Shown: positions 1 to 7,867 of the stretch, piece by piece
Layout: the number at the start of each line of letters is the position of its first letter
How positions within the stretch are numbered: position 1 is the stretch's first letter
Origin: Parachlamydiaceae bacterium
GTDB taxonomy: Bacteria; Chlamydiota; Chlamydiia; Chlamydiales; Parachlamydiaceae
Assembly (NCBI GenBank): GCA_013698165.1
Contig: JACCVN010000124.1
Location: 1-23,592, forward strand
Reading direction: 5' to 3'
Length of the DNA stretch: 23,592 nt
The notes under the pieces: model-generated
What the model was told of the DNA's origin: nothing
What the model saw: the letters and a program-made list of their open reading frames with translations, nothing else
The model's database searches: none
Position numbers and translations under genes: made by a program

Positions 1-48
1 TGGTCTAAACAAAGCCAAGCAATGACAAACTTAGCTCAAGCTATGTAG
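1..48 (+). CDS. C-terminal end of an upstream gene (partial)
   Basis: Frame 1 is open from the window edge to a TAG at 46-48 and encodes 15 residues, W-S-K-Q-S-Q-A-M-T-N-L-A-Q-A-M. The other two forward frames are closed by stops within the first 24 bases, so this is the only readable frame. The tail looks helical and amphipathic, but that is too little to name a family. It ends 27 bases before the chaperone gene at 76 and has no obvious terminator in between, so it may belong to the same operon. Confidence 0.45.
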   Translation, partial: WSKQSQAMTNLAQAM

Positions 49-63
49 GTATAAATTATAAAG

Positions 64-69
64 AAGGAG
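64..69 (+). promoter_or_regulatory. Shine-Dalgarno of the LcrH-type chaperone gene
   Basis: AAGGAG lies six bases before the ATG at 76, one of the best ribosome sites in the window. It fixes the start of the chaperone gene. Confidence 0.75.
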
Positions 70-75
70 AACCCT

Positions 76-657
76 ATGGAATTAACCGAAATTATGGACA
101 TCATCGTTAAAGTCATCGAAAAATTCGGCTCTAAGTGTTCTCCTGAAGAACAAGAAAAGATTAAAGGAATTTTAATTCAATTTTTTGTTGAAGGTAAACC
201 TCCTGTTGAAGCAATGGGACGCCCAAAGGAAGATTCCGAGCTAATGTATAGCTATTGTGTGAGCCTATATGATGGAGGCAAATACAAAGAAGCATTACCC
301 GGATTTTGGAACCTATTTACTTTAGATCCTCGCAATCCACGCTACATCTTTGGATTTGCGGCTTGCTTGCATAAACTTAAGAAATATGAAGATGCCATAG
401 AGAACTACCTTGTCGCTGCCCGCCTGGAGCCTGATAACCCAACCGCTTGGGGGCATATGGCTGACTGCTATATTAACCTGGGCCAACTGGAGCTGGCTGC
501 CACAATGATTGCTAAAGCAGTCGAAGTTGCAGGTGTTAATCCTGAACATCAAAAGTTTAAACAGCAAGCGACTCTCATACATCAGGCATTAAGAGCGCAA
601 ATTGATGGTGAAGATGCTAAAGCATCACCCGAGCCTACAGTAAATGTAGGCAGCTAA
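76..657 (+). CDS. lcrH: T3SS class II chaperone, LcrH/SycD family (TPR)
   Basis: This 193-residue cytoplasmic protein is a probable chaperone for the two hydrophobic translocators encoded directly downstream. Three tetratricopeptide repeats can be read at about residues 54-87, 88-121 and 122-155. The second contains the typical alanine/glycine-spaced helix pair (FGFAACLHKLKKYEDAI) and the third contains WGHMADCYINLGQ. The N-terminal helix (ELTEIMDIIVKVIEKFG) resembles the LcrH/SycD N-terminus. The length is somewhat above the 160-170 residues usual for SycD because of a C-terminal tail of about 20 residues. In Chlamydia, lcrH_1 precedes copB and copD, and the same order is seen here with a 17-base gap. 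The family is clear; which chlamydial paralogue this is rests on gene order. Confidence 0.88.
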   Translation: MELTEIMDIIVKVIEKFGSKCSPEEQEKIKGILIQFFVEGKPPVEAMGRPKEDSELMYSYCVSLYDGGKYKEALPGFWNLFTLDPRNPRYIFGFAACLHKLKKYEDAIENYLVAARLEPDNPTAWGHMADCYINLGQLELAATMIAKAVEVAGVNPEHQKFKQQATLIHQALRAQIDGEDAKASPEPTVNVGS

Positions 658-674
658 CATAAAGGAAGAAATTT

Positions 675-2285
675 ATGACAATATCAGGAGCAGGGCCTGG
701 TGGAGTTCCAGGGAACACTCCACCTCCTACCATTCGAGAACAAGAGACCACGGCAAGTACCGTTGCAGCGAAGGCGGGAATGCATATAGTGATGGACACT
801 CTTTTGATTCCTATGCTTTTGGTTGACCAAGAGTCCCGCAAATACTCTTCCAGCTCAAATAGACCTGTCCTTGCACCTCTATCAACCTCGCGTGGGGCTG
901 CGTCTTATCCGGCGCCATCAGATGAGAGTTGGAAGTTGGTCTATCACGAATTGACAGATAAACTGCCAATAGCATTTCGCGCATTATTTGAATCCGCAAT
1001 GTGGCTGCCTGTAGACGAACGTAACCCAAATATTACTAAAGGGGATGGCGCGCTTCAAACCTTTTCAAAATTACTCACCTTATTACGCAACGCCGCCACA
1101 CCCCTCAATCCTGAAAGTCTGGAAGGTCTTAGAGCCTCAGACAATATCTTCCGGCCCTATATAGCCTTAAATGCGATGGTTTTTGCCTGTGAGCAACTGC
1201 TTATAGGAGCTCAGGCCTACCTGGCAATGGTAGGCGCCAATGACCCCCATTTTGATATTATTGCCAATGCTCTTGGAGAATTTACTGTGATTACAGAAGA
1301 CATAACGTCTGCCGCAAAGCTTTTGACTAACAGTTCCACTGAAAATCAAGGTAAAGAACTTCTAGCATCAGCCCATGATCAAATTGTCACTCTAAGTGAC
1401 CAATTTGATCGAGTCGGTGCGGGAGGAGAGTTTCTTGTATTGGGTCATACTTTGCACGCTGCCGAACTTGCAACTGCCGCTCTGCTTTTAGGAAATCTGG
1501 GAACCGCAGCGCTGCTCTTTGGCTTATCTAATGCCACTTATGGCCTTGAAAAAGGAACCAGCTTTCTTGGATTAGTAGGGCCTAGTTATTCTGCCTTCAC
1601 TCAGTCGATTTCTGAGGGGATAAGTTCTATTTACCTCGGCGATGTAAATGCCGGACAAGAAATGATTTTCAAAACCCTCTTAGACACGACTCTACTTACG
1701 ACTTTACTTCTTGCTTCCATAATGTACGATGGAAACACCCAAAAAGTGCAAAAGGACCTCACTCCGGCGGAGGTTTCGGAAATCAATTTCTCGCATGAAC
1801 TAACTGTGGATTTTCTGGCAAGTTCAGGAATGTTGTCGGAAATCGGGAATCTAATCGCTAAAGAATCAGGGGCCAGCGAAACTAAACAAGCTTCGATGGC
1901 CGCACTTATTGAGACAAGCTTAATGCTGCTTTTAATTGCGCCTAGCATAAAAGGGGGAGATTTTGACAGTATCGGACCCCTTCTCAATGGGATCACAGAT
2001 AAGCTAACGGGCTCCCTTGCCAAGGGAATGCAAGGGCTTAAAGGGAGTGAAACAATATCTCAAGCGCTCAAGGTTGCCTTGCAGCAACTAGAAATCGCAT
2101 TGAATAATAAAGACTTAGGCGCATTGCAGAATGCATTAAAAAAAAGCCTGGAACTCACAACAGCAACGACTGAAGGTTTTATCGCTGACCTAAAGGACTT
2201 AAAACACACCGCGCATACGACATCAGACAATCTCGATGTGAGTGCTAACAACACCGCCACTACCCATATCACTCAGGCGGCGTAA
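675..2285 (+). CDS. copB: T3SS hydrophobic translocator, CopB-like (SctE/YopB type)
   Basis: This 536-residue protein probably inserts in the host membrane as the major translocon subunit. The sequence shows a Pro/Gly/Thr-rich N-terminus, a helical middle, and strongly hydrophobic stretches at about residues 255-285, 333-350 and 405-424, followed by a polar helical C-terminus (about 430-500) and a Thr/Asn-rich tail. This is the layout of YopB/CopB proteins, and the length is close to chlamydial CopB (about 490). There is no signal peptide, as expected of a T3SS substrate. AAGGAAG lies just before the ATG at 675. It sits between the LcrH-type chaperone and a second hydrophobic protein, as in the chlamydial lcrH-copB-copD group. 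The CT577-type small gene found between lcrH and copB in C. trachomatis is absent here. Confidence 0.75.
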   Translation: MTISGAGPGGVPGNTPPPTIREQETTASTVAAKAGMHIVMDTLLIPMLLVDQESRKYSSSSNRPVLAPLSTSRGAASYPAPSDESWKLVYHELTDKLPIAFRALFESAMWLPVDERNPNITKGDGALQTFSKLLTLLRNAATPLNPESLEGLRASDNIFRPYIALNAMVFACEQLLIGAQAYLAMVGANDPHFDIIANALGEFTVITEDITSAAKLLTNSSTENQGKELLASAHDQIVTLSDQFDRVGAGGEFLVLGHTLHAAELATAALLLGNLGTAALLFGLSNATYGLEKGTSFLGLVGPSYSAFTQSISEGISSIYLGDVNAGQEMIFKTLLDTTLLTTLLLASIMYDGNTQKVQKDLTPAEVSEINFSHELTVDFLASSGMLSEIGNLIAKESGASETKQASMAALIETSLMLLLIAPSIKGGDFDSIGPLLNGITDKLTGSLAKGMQGLKGSETISQALKVALQQLEIALNNKDLGALQNALKKSLELTTATTEGFIADLKDLKHTAHTTSDNLDVSANNTATTHITQAA

Positions 2286-2321
2286 TATTAATGGTTGCCT
2301 TATCAAAATAGGGAGAATGTT

Positions 2322-3278
2322 ATGACTACACCAATTCCATCAAGTGTTACTACAACCCCTTCAGATTTAACTGCCCCACCTACCAAAGGAACTGCCCATT
2401 CAGCTTTAGAGCTTGCGCAGGCTCTTGGTGTTGCATTTAAAGACCTTTATTCTGGAAAGGGTTTGAAAGAAGTTTCACCTGAGAACACTGACGAAGTTAA
2501 CGCTGCAATAGTTGCAGAAAATGATAAGATTCTGATGGGCAAAGCTGAGGGTATGGTATCGGATGTTAATCAGCTTGTCTCGGAACTTAAACAAGCATTT
2601 CTTGTCATCGGCAGTCCTGAACTACATAAACCTGATGAAGTGTTAGCTGCCAAAGCAATCATCAGGGCTGTGACAGGAGGAGTTACAGTAGCAGGTGCGG
2701 ATAGAGAGACAAATCATACATACAATGCCTTTTTAGGGGGACTCGTCAGCGTCGCACTACTTGAGGCGATGATGGAGTTCATGAAATCCCAACAGGTAGG
2801 TGCGAAACTTTCCTCAGAAATGTGGCTGCAATGCAAAGATGTGCTTGAAGATCTCACCGAAGCTATTGTCAAGAACATCAAAGATAAAGCCAAAGCAGAA
2901 GCCGTCGAACACATCGTTCAGGCAGCTTGTAGCGCCGGAGCTATGATTTTCTCGATGGGGGCCGGATATAAAGGTTTGAAGGCCTCAAAAGCATCCGAAT
3001 CACAAGCTTGGAACATGATGGGACAAGCTGCTGGATCACTTTTCACCGGAGTAATCCAAAACTTGGCTCTTGCACCGTTAGCAATTTATAAAGGAGACGT
3101 TGACGCGCAAAAAGTTACCAATGAAATGATGAAAGACTTTATGAATACAATGATGCAAAAAATGGACAAAACAGCGGAGGATCAGAGTAAAAACTTTGGC
3201 GATTTCCTTGACACCTTAAGAAATTGGCTATCAAAAGTCTCAGAAATGTGCAGAAGTTTAACTGGAAAACAAGTTTAA
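2322..3278 (+). CDS. copD: T3SS translocator, CopD-like (SctB/YopD type)
   Basis: This is the probable minor translocator, 318 residues from the ATG at 2322. An upstream TTG at 2295 would add nine residues, but AGGGAG at 2310-2315 is correctly spaced for 2322. The sequence shows a Pro/Thr/Ser-rich N-terminus, a hydrophobic stretch at about residues 136-150, and an Ala/Gly/Met-rich segment at about 198-216. A second mildly hydrophobic segment at 236-255 is followed by a Met-rich amphipathic helix (263-285) and a helical C-terminus. Chlamydial CopD is longer (about 440 residues), so this is a shortened form or a divergent relative. The call rests mainly on position directly after the CopB-like gene and on the hydrophobicity pattern. 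Inverted repeats that would end the transcript follow at 3291-3399. Confidence 0.68.
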   Translation: MTTPIPSSVTTTPSDLTAPPTKGTAHSALELAQALGVAFKDLYSGKGLKEVSPENTDEVNAAIVAENDKILMGKAEGMVSDVNQLVSELKQAFLVIGSPELHKPDEVLAAKAIIRAVTGGVTVAGADRETNHTYNAFLGGLVSVALLEAMMEFMKSQQVGAKLSSEMWLQCKDVLEDLTEAIVKNIKDKAKAEAVEHIVQAACSAGAMIFSMGAGYKGLKASKASESQAWNMMGQAAGSLFTGVIQNLALAPLAIYKGDVDAQKVTNEMMKDFMNTMMQKMDKTAEDQSKNFGDFLDTLRNWLSKVSEMCRSLTGKQV

Positions 3279-3290
3279 TACTGCTCTATC

Positions 3291-3317
3291 GAGTGCGAAA
3301 ACGAATTTTTCGCACTC
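3291..3317 (+). terminator. Perfect hairpin after the copD-like gene
   Basis: An 11-bp perfect stem pairs 3291-3301 with 3307-3317 around a five-base loop. It lies 12 bases after the copD stop and is the likely end of, or a 3' stabiliser for, the lcrH-copB-copD transcript. No clean T-run follows directly. Confidence 0.6.
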
Positions 3318-3318
3318 T

Positions 3319-3399
3319 AGATGGACGAAACTGGACTGTATGGACATATTGGGCGTTTTAGCCAATTTAATTCATTCATGTCCATTTCGTCTATTTTAT
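3319..3399. repeat. Second, larger imperfect inverted repeat
   Basis: The right arm 3378-3392 (ATGTCCATTTCGTCT) finds its complement in two pieces on the left, at 3319-3337 and 3340-3347. An inner TTGG/CCAA stem lies at about 3348-3365. The right arm is followed by ATTTTAT. Together with the preceding hairpin this makes a two-stem terminator-like block between two transcription units. Confidence 0.5.
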
Positions 3400-3443
3400 A
3401 CTAAGAGTATCCCTATTTCTAGAGCCCTAAAGTGGAGATTATT

Positions 3444-3830
3444 ATGATCGACTATTTAATGCAACAGCTCTGTAATGAAATGAAAATATCCCCTCCACTA
3501 AAACCTTTAAAGCCGGGAATATATGTGATACCCTTTGAAAACATCACCCTCACTATCACCGCTATGCCTATGCAGGGAGTCATGCTTTCTGCTGATCTGG
3601 GCCTTTTTCCGGGACATAAAGAGGAAGAATTTTTTGAAGCAATGCTAGGCGCCAATCTTTTTTGTGAAGCCACAAAAGGTGCAGTACTGGGCTTATCCCA
3701 GGATGCAACGTATATGACCTTAACCCATGTGGTTGAACACCGTCTTGATTACCGAGAATTCCGGGACATTGTCGAAGATTTTCTCAATACTGCAGATAGT
3801 TGGTATGAAGAAGCTCATGCAACTAAATAA
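3444..3830 (+). CDS. scc4: T3SS class I chaperone, CesT/Tir family, in the scc4 position
   Basis: A 128-residue acidic protein of the size and alternating helix-strand pattern of CesT/SycE chaperones. It has an N-terminal helix, a strand-rich middle that includes the block ITLTITAMPMQGVMLSADLG, a short FFEAMLGANLF helix, another strand pair (GAVLGLS, YMTLTHVVEHRL), and a long C-terminal acidic helix ending in a Trp-Tyr-Glu-Glu motif. The start is taken at the ATG at 3444 because GGAG lies at 3434-3437; a GTG at 3432 would add four residues. In C. trachomatis the gene directly before cdsD is CT663 (Scc4), a chaperone partner of Scc1 for CopN that has also been reported to bind RNA polymerase. 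Orthology is inferred from position and fold pattern. Confidence 0.75.
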   Translation: MIDYLMQQLCNEMKISPPLKPLKPGIYVIPFENITLTITAMPMQGVMLSADLGLFPGHKEEEFFEAMLGANLFCEATKGAVLGLSQDATYMTLTHVVEHRLDYREFRDIVEDFLNTADSWYEEAHATK

Positions 3831-3883
3831 ATTGTAGCCGCTGTGATTCGCAGCAATCCGAAACGACCATTTTGGCATTGAAT

Positions 3884-3912
3884 TTGCACATACAATCGAT
3901 ATCTGATATAAT
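3884..3912 (+). promoter_or_regulatory. Candidate sigma-70-type promoter for cdsD
   Basis: A perfect TATAAT (3907-3912) lies 17 bases after TTGCAC (3884-3889), which shares only the TTG with the -35 consensus. The cdsD ATG is 23 bases downstream. The promoter would separate cdsD from the chaperone gene. Confidence 0.55.
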
Positions 3913-3935
3913 CAAATTATAAAAAGAGAGTAATT

Positions 3936-5534
3936 ATGACTGCAGAATCAAATTCTGAAGATGACATAAAAGAAAAAGAAGACAACTCCCTACTCAATGA
4001 TGGCAACACTTCTCGACCTGAAGAGGATACGCCTGATAACGATATAGACACGCCAAAGGATAATGAAGAAATGGATACAATTTTTGATGAAGAAAATAAA
4101 GACAGGAATTTTCTGGCAGAAATAAATTTCGATGTAATTGACGCAGGACGATGGCTCTTAAAAGTCATCGGCGGCCCCAATAATGGTGCCGAATTTTCAA
4201 TGCATTCAGCGAGCGCTTATGTGATCGGTACTGATCCTAACTCTTGCGATATTATCTTTCATGACACAAGCGTTTCTCGGCAACATGCCCGTGTAAGCAT
4301 AACTCCAGATGACATACTGACCATTGAAGACCTTAAAAGTCGGAACGGCACATTGCTTGATGGCGAAAAGATTAAAACTAGATCAACTCTTCCCCCCAAT
4401 GCCATCGTAACAATCGGTACAACATCATTCACGGTTTATGACCGTGAAGGCGAGATGCAAACGATTATCTCCCCTTTTTTACCGGCGATTGTTAAATCTT
4501 TACAAGCTGAAGAACTTAAACAGGCTGCACCCCCACCTCCTCCCGCCCGCGAAGAGGTTAAATCGCAACCTAATGATGAAGCGAAAGAACTTTCTTCAAG
4601 CTTGGAAATGAAATCTGCAGAAAAATCTGTTCATAATTTGGGAGCATTCATTGTTCTAGGGATTATCACTGCTCTATTCGTCATTATAGGAATAGGAACT
4701 GCCACATTGTTCCGCGGAGAGCCCATCGTCAAACAGCAGGAAGTTGATGCCGTAGAGCTTATACAAAAAGCTCTGGAGCCTTTTCCAAGTGTCAAACCTT
4801 TTTTCAACAAATCAACGGGTGTTTTACAGCTGACCGGGGACGTGCTAACTCTAGCAGACAAAAACAAAATTCTTTACAGCCTCCAAGGATTCAATTTTGT
4901 TAAAGACGTCGACAGCAGTGGAATAATCATTGATGAATACGCTTGGCGAGAAATCAATCAGGCCCTTGCAAAAAATCCGACCTGGAAAGGCATCACTGTT
5001 TATGCGGCGGCCCCAGGAAAATTCATTTTATCCGGTTACTTGCAAACCCGCAAGCAATCTGCGCAACTCTCTGAATATCTTGCTGCTAATTTTATGTATC
5101 TTGATAGGCTTGAAAACAGGGTCGTTGTCGAAGAAGAACTAATCAATTCAGCATCCACATATCTGCAAAATGCAAGTCTCCCTCAAGTGGCTGTACAGGT
5201 GGCTAATGGTGAAATTACATTAACAGGTACCATACCTCCTGCTAAAAAACCGCAATTAGAGGGAATCTTAGAGGACATAAAGAAAATTGATGGCGTTCGT
5301 GGAGTGAGAAACTTTGTGACCCAATCAGGACCGGAAGCTTCTATGGTCAACATCAGCGATAAATACTCAGTTACTGGGTTTTCTCGCCAAGGTAGCACCT
5401 ATAGTGTAGTTATCCAAGGACACATCATTTCTGTCGGCGACGAGCTTGATGGCATGACTATTAAAAAGATCACCTCGAATGGGATTTTCTTAGAGAGGGA
5501 TAACGTGCAGTATCGCATCGACTTTAGTAAGTAA
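3936..5534 (+). CDS. cdsD: T3SS inner-membrane ring protein CdsD (SctD), single FHA domain
   Basis: This is the cytoplasmic/inner-membrane ring subunit, 532 residues. The first 65 residues are very acidic. An FHA domain follows at about 72-170 with IGTDPNSCDI, SRQHA (114-118) and RNGT (136-139). Then come a Pro-rich linker (199-203) and one transmembrane helix (about 234-256). The periplasmic part (about 265-532) has BON-like modules such as LQLTGDVL and EITLTGTIPP and the ring-building YscD-type tail. Chlamydial CdsD is about 830 residues with two FHA domains, so this protein lacks one. The Gly-Arg pair that contacts phosphothreonine in classic FHA domains reads Gly-Thr here (98-99). In C. 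pneumoniae CdsD is reported to be phosphorylated by PknD. The gene is followed by a perfect hairpin. Confidence 0.9.
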   Translation: MTAESNSEDDIKEKEDNSLLNDGNTSRPEEDTPDNDIDTPKDNEEMDTIFDEENKDRNFLAEINFDVIDAGRWLLKVIGGPNNGAEFSMHSASAYVIGTDPNSCDIIFHDTSVSRQHARVSITPDDILTIEDLKSRNGTLLDGEKIKTRSTLPPNAIVTIGTTSFTVYDREGEMQTIISPFLPAIVKSLQAEELKQAAPPPPPAREEVKSQPNDEAKELSSSLEMKSAEKSVHNLGAFIVLGIITALFVIIGIGTATLFRGEPIVKQQEVDAVELIQKALEPFPSVKPFFNKSTGVLQLTGDVLTLADKNKILYSLQGFNFVKDVDSSGIIIDEYAWREINQALAKNPTWKGITVYAAAPGKFILSGYLQTRKQSAQLSEYLAANFMYLDRLENRVVVEEELINSASTYLQNASLPQVAVQVANGEITLTGTIPPAKKPQLEGILEDIKKIDGVRGVRNFVTQSGPEASMVNISDKYSVTGFSRQGSTYSVVIQGHIISVGDELDGMTIKKITSNGIFLERDNVQYRIDFSK

Positions 5535-5547
5535 AAGCAATGCTGGT

Positions 5548-5576
5548 GTAGCCTGCTGCGAGACGCAGCAGGCTAC
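5548..5576 (+). terminator. Perfect 13-bp hairpin after cdsD
   Basis: Stem 5548-5560 pairs perfectly with 5564-5576 around a three-base loop, followed by ATTT. It starts 13 bases after the cdsD stop and likely ends or protects that transcript. A related hairpin lies at 14001-14027. Confidence 0.65.
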
Positions 5577-5602
5577 ATTTAGGCTTTCATAAGGGATTGA
5601 AA

Positions 5603-7213
5603 ATGACATTTCCTCCATGTGACCTTAATCCCCAGCTTGCCACTGTTCTGAAACCGGTTTTAGATAGATGGAATGTCGCTTCTAATCCCTCCCATTTTCC
5701 TCCAAAAGCCTACACTGATGACTTTGGTCTTCAAATTAAATCGCTACTAATAGCTCCAGAGCACAGTCAAGATGGAATAAATTTTGTCAATACCCCTCGC
5801 AACCTTACTGCAATTTGCAAACATTTAGGCATTGAACTCTATCCTGTCGAACGCTTTTATTTTGTCAGAGATCATTATATTCGTCTCGTTGATGGCACCG
5901 TTGCAACCGCGGCATCGTCAGAAAAATTGGAAAATGCCGCCTTAAATACCCATTCCAGCAACCTCTATTTGCATCGTTCAGCTGCCACGCACACCAAAAA
6001 TCAGCTATTCAATAGTTGGAGCGGACATACTAAATTCCCGGGATGGACAGGCAATCTTCCAAATAATGAAACGCCAAAACCTTTATCTTTTACTTATGTA
6101 GAAGGTGGAAACATGTTCACTTTAACAAATGATGAAGGCACGACTAAAATATGCCTTGGCAGCGACCACTTTTTACAGACCCTTCTAATTTTAGAATTAG
6201 AAGGCCGCTCCTGGGCTAATCTTGCTTCATGCCTTTCTGATGGCTCTTGGGACGAACAAATAGCGCATTATTCGAAACTATTGACGCCCCTGGAAATTGT
6301 TGAACTTTGCGAAGAGATGTTTGCCTGCGGACTGGCACTATATAAAGGCCGGGGTGGTGTAATCCACACTAAAGTCCTGCTCCCCTTACTGATGATGAAG
6401 TGTTTTAGCCCTCAACCTATTCCAGAGGGTGTGGAAGGGAAAACATGGTTCCGTCAACTTGCTGCAGAGGCCTCCACCATCCCAAAATTCGACCTCCAAC
6501 AGGATCAAATTGAGCCTCTAAGACTTATTGTGGGCACATATTTAGCAAAAAAAAAATTAGTGCATGCATTAATTGCTAAAGATTTAAAAATCCCCTCCCA
6601 AGATCTCCATCAAATCCCTCAAGCCAATTACCATTTAGACACATTTATGACTCCAGGACCCAATAACACGGTATTTCTTACCAACTATTCTTTCACTTTT
6701 GAGCTCCTGAACGCCATAAAAATAGCCCGGGAAGAGTTGAAACTTTCAGAGGATGACCTTTTGTTACTAGAACGATACATGGAAACTGCAAATAAGCTGA
6801 ATGTAGAATTATCTCCTCTTCTCGATGCCGCTGCTGCTGAGCTTCAAAAGGCAGGTCTAAAAGTCATTCCCACGCCCAATAGTTTAATTTATGAGCCTTT
6901 CGATCCAATGCTCGAATTTCCCCTTTCATTAAATCCACTATCGATAAACCTTGCTAATGCAATCACGGGACGCTCTCTCCTGACAGGCCGCCATTTTTAT
7001 ATCACGCATGGAATGCAAGCCGGCCAAAAGATAGGGAATTTATTCATGGCGATGTATACCCATTTCCTGGATCATTATGTTCCTGGCATAGACACTTACT
7101 TTATTGGAAGGGATGAAAATAACAATTTTTCAGAAGCCATGGAGTGGTGGAATCGATTAGAGACACAAAGTGGCATCCATTGTGCATCATGGATACTAGA
7201 AATTGTTCATTAA
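5603..7213 (+). CDS. Amidinotransferase/deiminase-fold (guanidino-modifying enzyme superfamily) protein, substrate unknown
   Basis: A 536-residue protein, counted from the ATG at 5603, which has AAGGGA at 5591-5596. It carries in order the signature residues of the superfamily that includes arginine and agmatine deiminases, DDAH and peptidyl-arginine deiminases: FVRD (87-90), EGGN (167-170), a YHLDTF block with the His-x-Asp pair (H344, D346), and GIHC near the C-terminus (H526, C527). GIHC matches the catalytic-Cys motif of agmatine deiminases. The known reaction type is attack of the Cys on a guanidino carbon, giving deimination or amidino transfer. About 150 residues of mostly helical sequence separate EGGN from HxD, so the protein is longer than the usual 290-420-residue enzymes. 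There is no signal peptide or membrane segment. It stands alone between cdsD and cdsE, where C. trachomatis has no gene. Effector, assembly modifier or metabolic enzyme are all possible. Confidence 0.72.
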   Translation: MTFPPCDLNPQLATVLKPVLDRWNVASNPSHFPPKAYTDDFGLQIKSLLIAPEHSQDGINFVNTPRNLTAICKHLGIELYPVERFYFVRDHYIRLVDGTVATAASSEKLENAALNTHSSNLYLHRSAATHTKNQLFNSWSGHTKFPGWTGNLPNNETPKPLSFTYVEGGNMFTLTNDEGTTKICLGSDHFLQTLLILELEGRSWANLASCLSDGSWDEQIAHYSKLLTPLEIVELCEEMFACGLALYKGRGGVIHTKVLLPLLMMKCFSPQPIPEGVEGKTWFRQLAAEASTIPKFDLQQDQIEPLRLIVGTYLAKKKLVHALIAKDLKIPSQDLHQIPQANYHLDTFMTPGPNNTVFLTNYSFTFELLNAIKIAREELKLSEDDLLLLERYMETANKLNVELSPLLDAAAAELQKAGLKVIPTPNSLIYEPFDPMLEFPLSLNPLSINLANAITGRSLLTGRHFYITHGMQAGQKIGNLFMAMYTHFLDHYVPGIDTYFIGRDENNNFSEAMEWWNRLETQSGIHCASWILEIVH

Positions 7214-7234
7214 AGATATTAATTTTTCTTCACG

Positions 7235-7384
7235 AAACAAAATTAATTAATTAATTGAATAATTTAACTTTTCTAAAAAAAAATATGACAAAGGGCTATC
7301 CTAATAATTAGAGTTATGTTAAACTAAGAATAGAGCTAGTTATAGAGTTGTTACCTGACACAAACGCAAATTGATGAGGGTCTT
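7235..7384 (+). promoter_or_regulatory. AT-rich leader before cdsE with a possible promoter
   Basis: This AT-rich stretch has a run of TTAA/TAAT units at about 7241-7260. TTAAAC (7319-7324) and TATAGA (7341-7346) are 16 bases apart and could be a promoter for the cdsE-to-cdsP run. Neither box is close to consensus. GAGGG at 7376-7380 is the cdsE ribosome site. Confidence 0.3.
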
Positions 7385-7627
7385 ATGTTCGGACTGGAAG
7401 ATCAAAAGAAAAAGAAAAAAGCTGGGGAGTTCATCTTCGAACTCGAAGAAGAGCTCAAGATTGCTAAAAAGCATCAAGAAATCAAACGGCGTGCTGACAA
7501 CCGCCTTCAGCAGCTAAGAGAAATGTTAAGAAGCGGCGGAGAAAAAGAGGAGTATAATCGTCTTGGCGTGCTACTCCATGGGTATGCTTCTTTACTCAAG
7601 GTTATTTCGCGAGTGACGTCAAAATAG
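7385..7627 (+). CDS. cdsE: Needle-subunit chaperone CdsE (CT665-like)
   Basis: An 80-residue, highly charged, almost wholly helical protein. It begins with a Lys-rich patch (residues 8-13), followed by a helix of Glu/Lys heptads and a second short helix (YNRLGVLLHGYASLLKVISRV). In Chlamydia, CdsE and CdsG flank the needle gene cdsF and are reported to bind CdsF. Here a gene of the same size (CT665 is 83 residues) precedes the needle gene in the same way. The call depends on position, size and helical character, since there is no catalytic motif. Confidence 0.72.
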   Translation: MFGLEDQKKKKKAGEFIFELEEELKIAKKHQEIKRRADNRLQQLREMLRSGGEKEEYNRLGVLLHGYASLLKVISRVTSK

Positions 7628-7867
7628 AGAGAATAAGCCAGTGCTCCGTTGGGGCGCTCTAGCTAAATTAAGATGCTTAGGGGTTAAATACCTCTATAAG
7701 CCCTTCAAGAAGGCAAACATCAAAGTTTACTAGAGAGCTCCTACAGAGTTCTGGTTAGAACTTGGAGGAATACGCTGTTATAGACCGGGTAGACAGGAAA
7801 TGTAATTTCCTTATTAGTGCCGGTAGATAGTCAGCCTTAATAAATTGTCCTATATTAGGAGGATGTT
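7628..7867 (+). promoter_or_regulatory. Structured 5' leader of the needle gene
   Basis: A 240-base gene-free leader. It contains a stem pairing 7747-7752 with 7757-7762, extended by CTCC (7738-7741) with GGAG (7764-7767), and a perfect 7-bp hairpin at 7795-7801/7805-7811. Two CCGG-TAGA-like motifs (about 7785 and 7820) flank this hairpin. It ends in the strong SD AGGAGG (7857-7862). No coding frame is convincing. It may be a long untranslated region that sets needle expression or holds a promoter. Confidence 0.45.

Noticed and set aside
1631..2023. 130-codon open frame on the minus strand inside the copB-like gene
   Set aside because: It is a shadow of the translocator gene, with no ribosome site and no recognisable domain.
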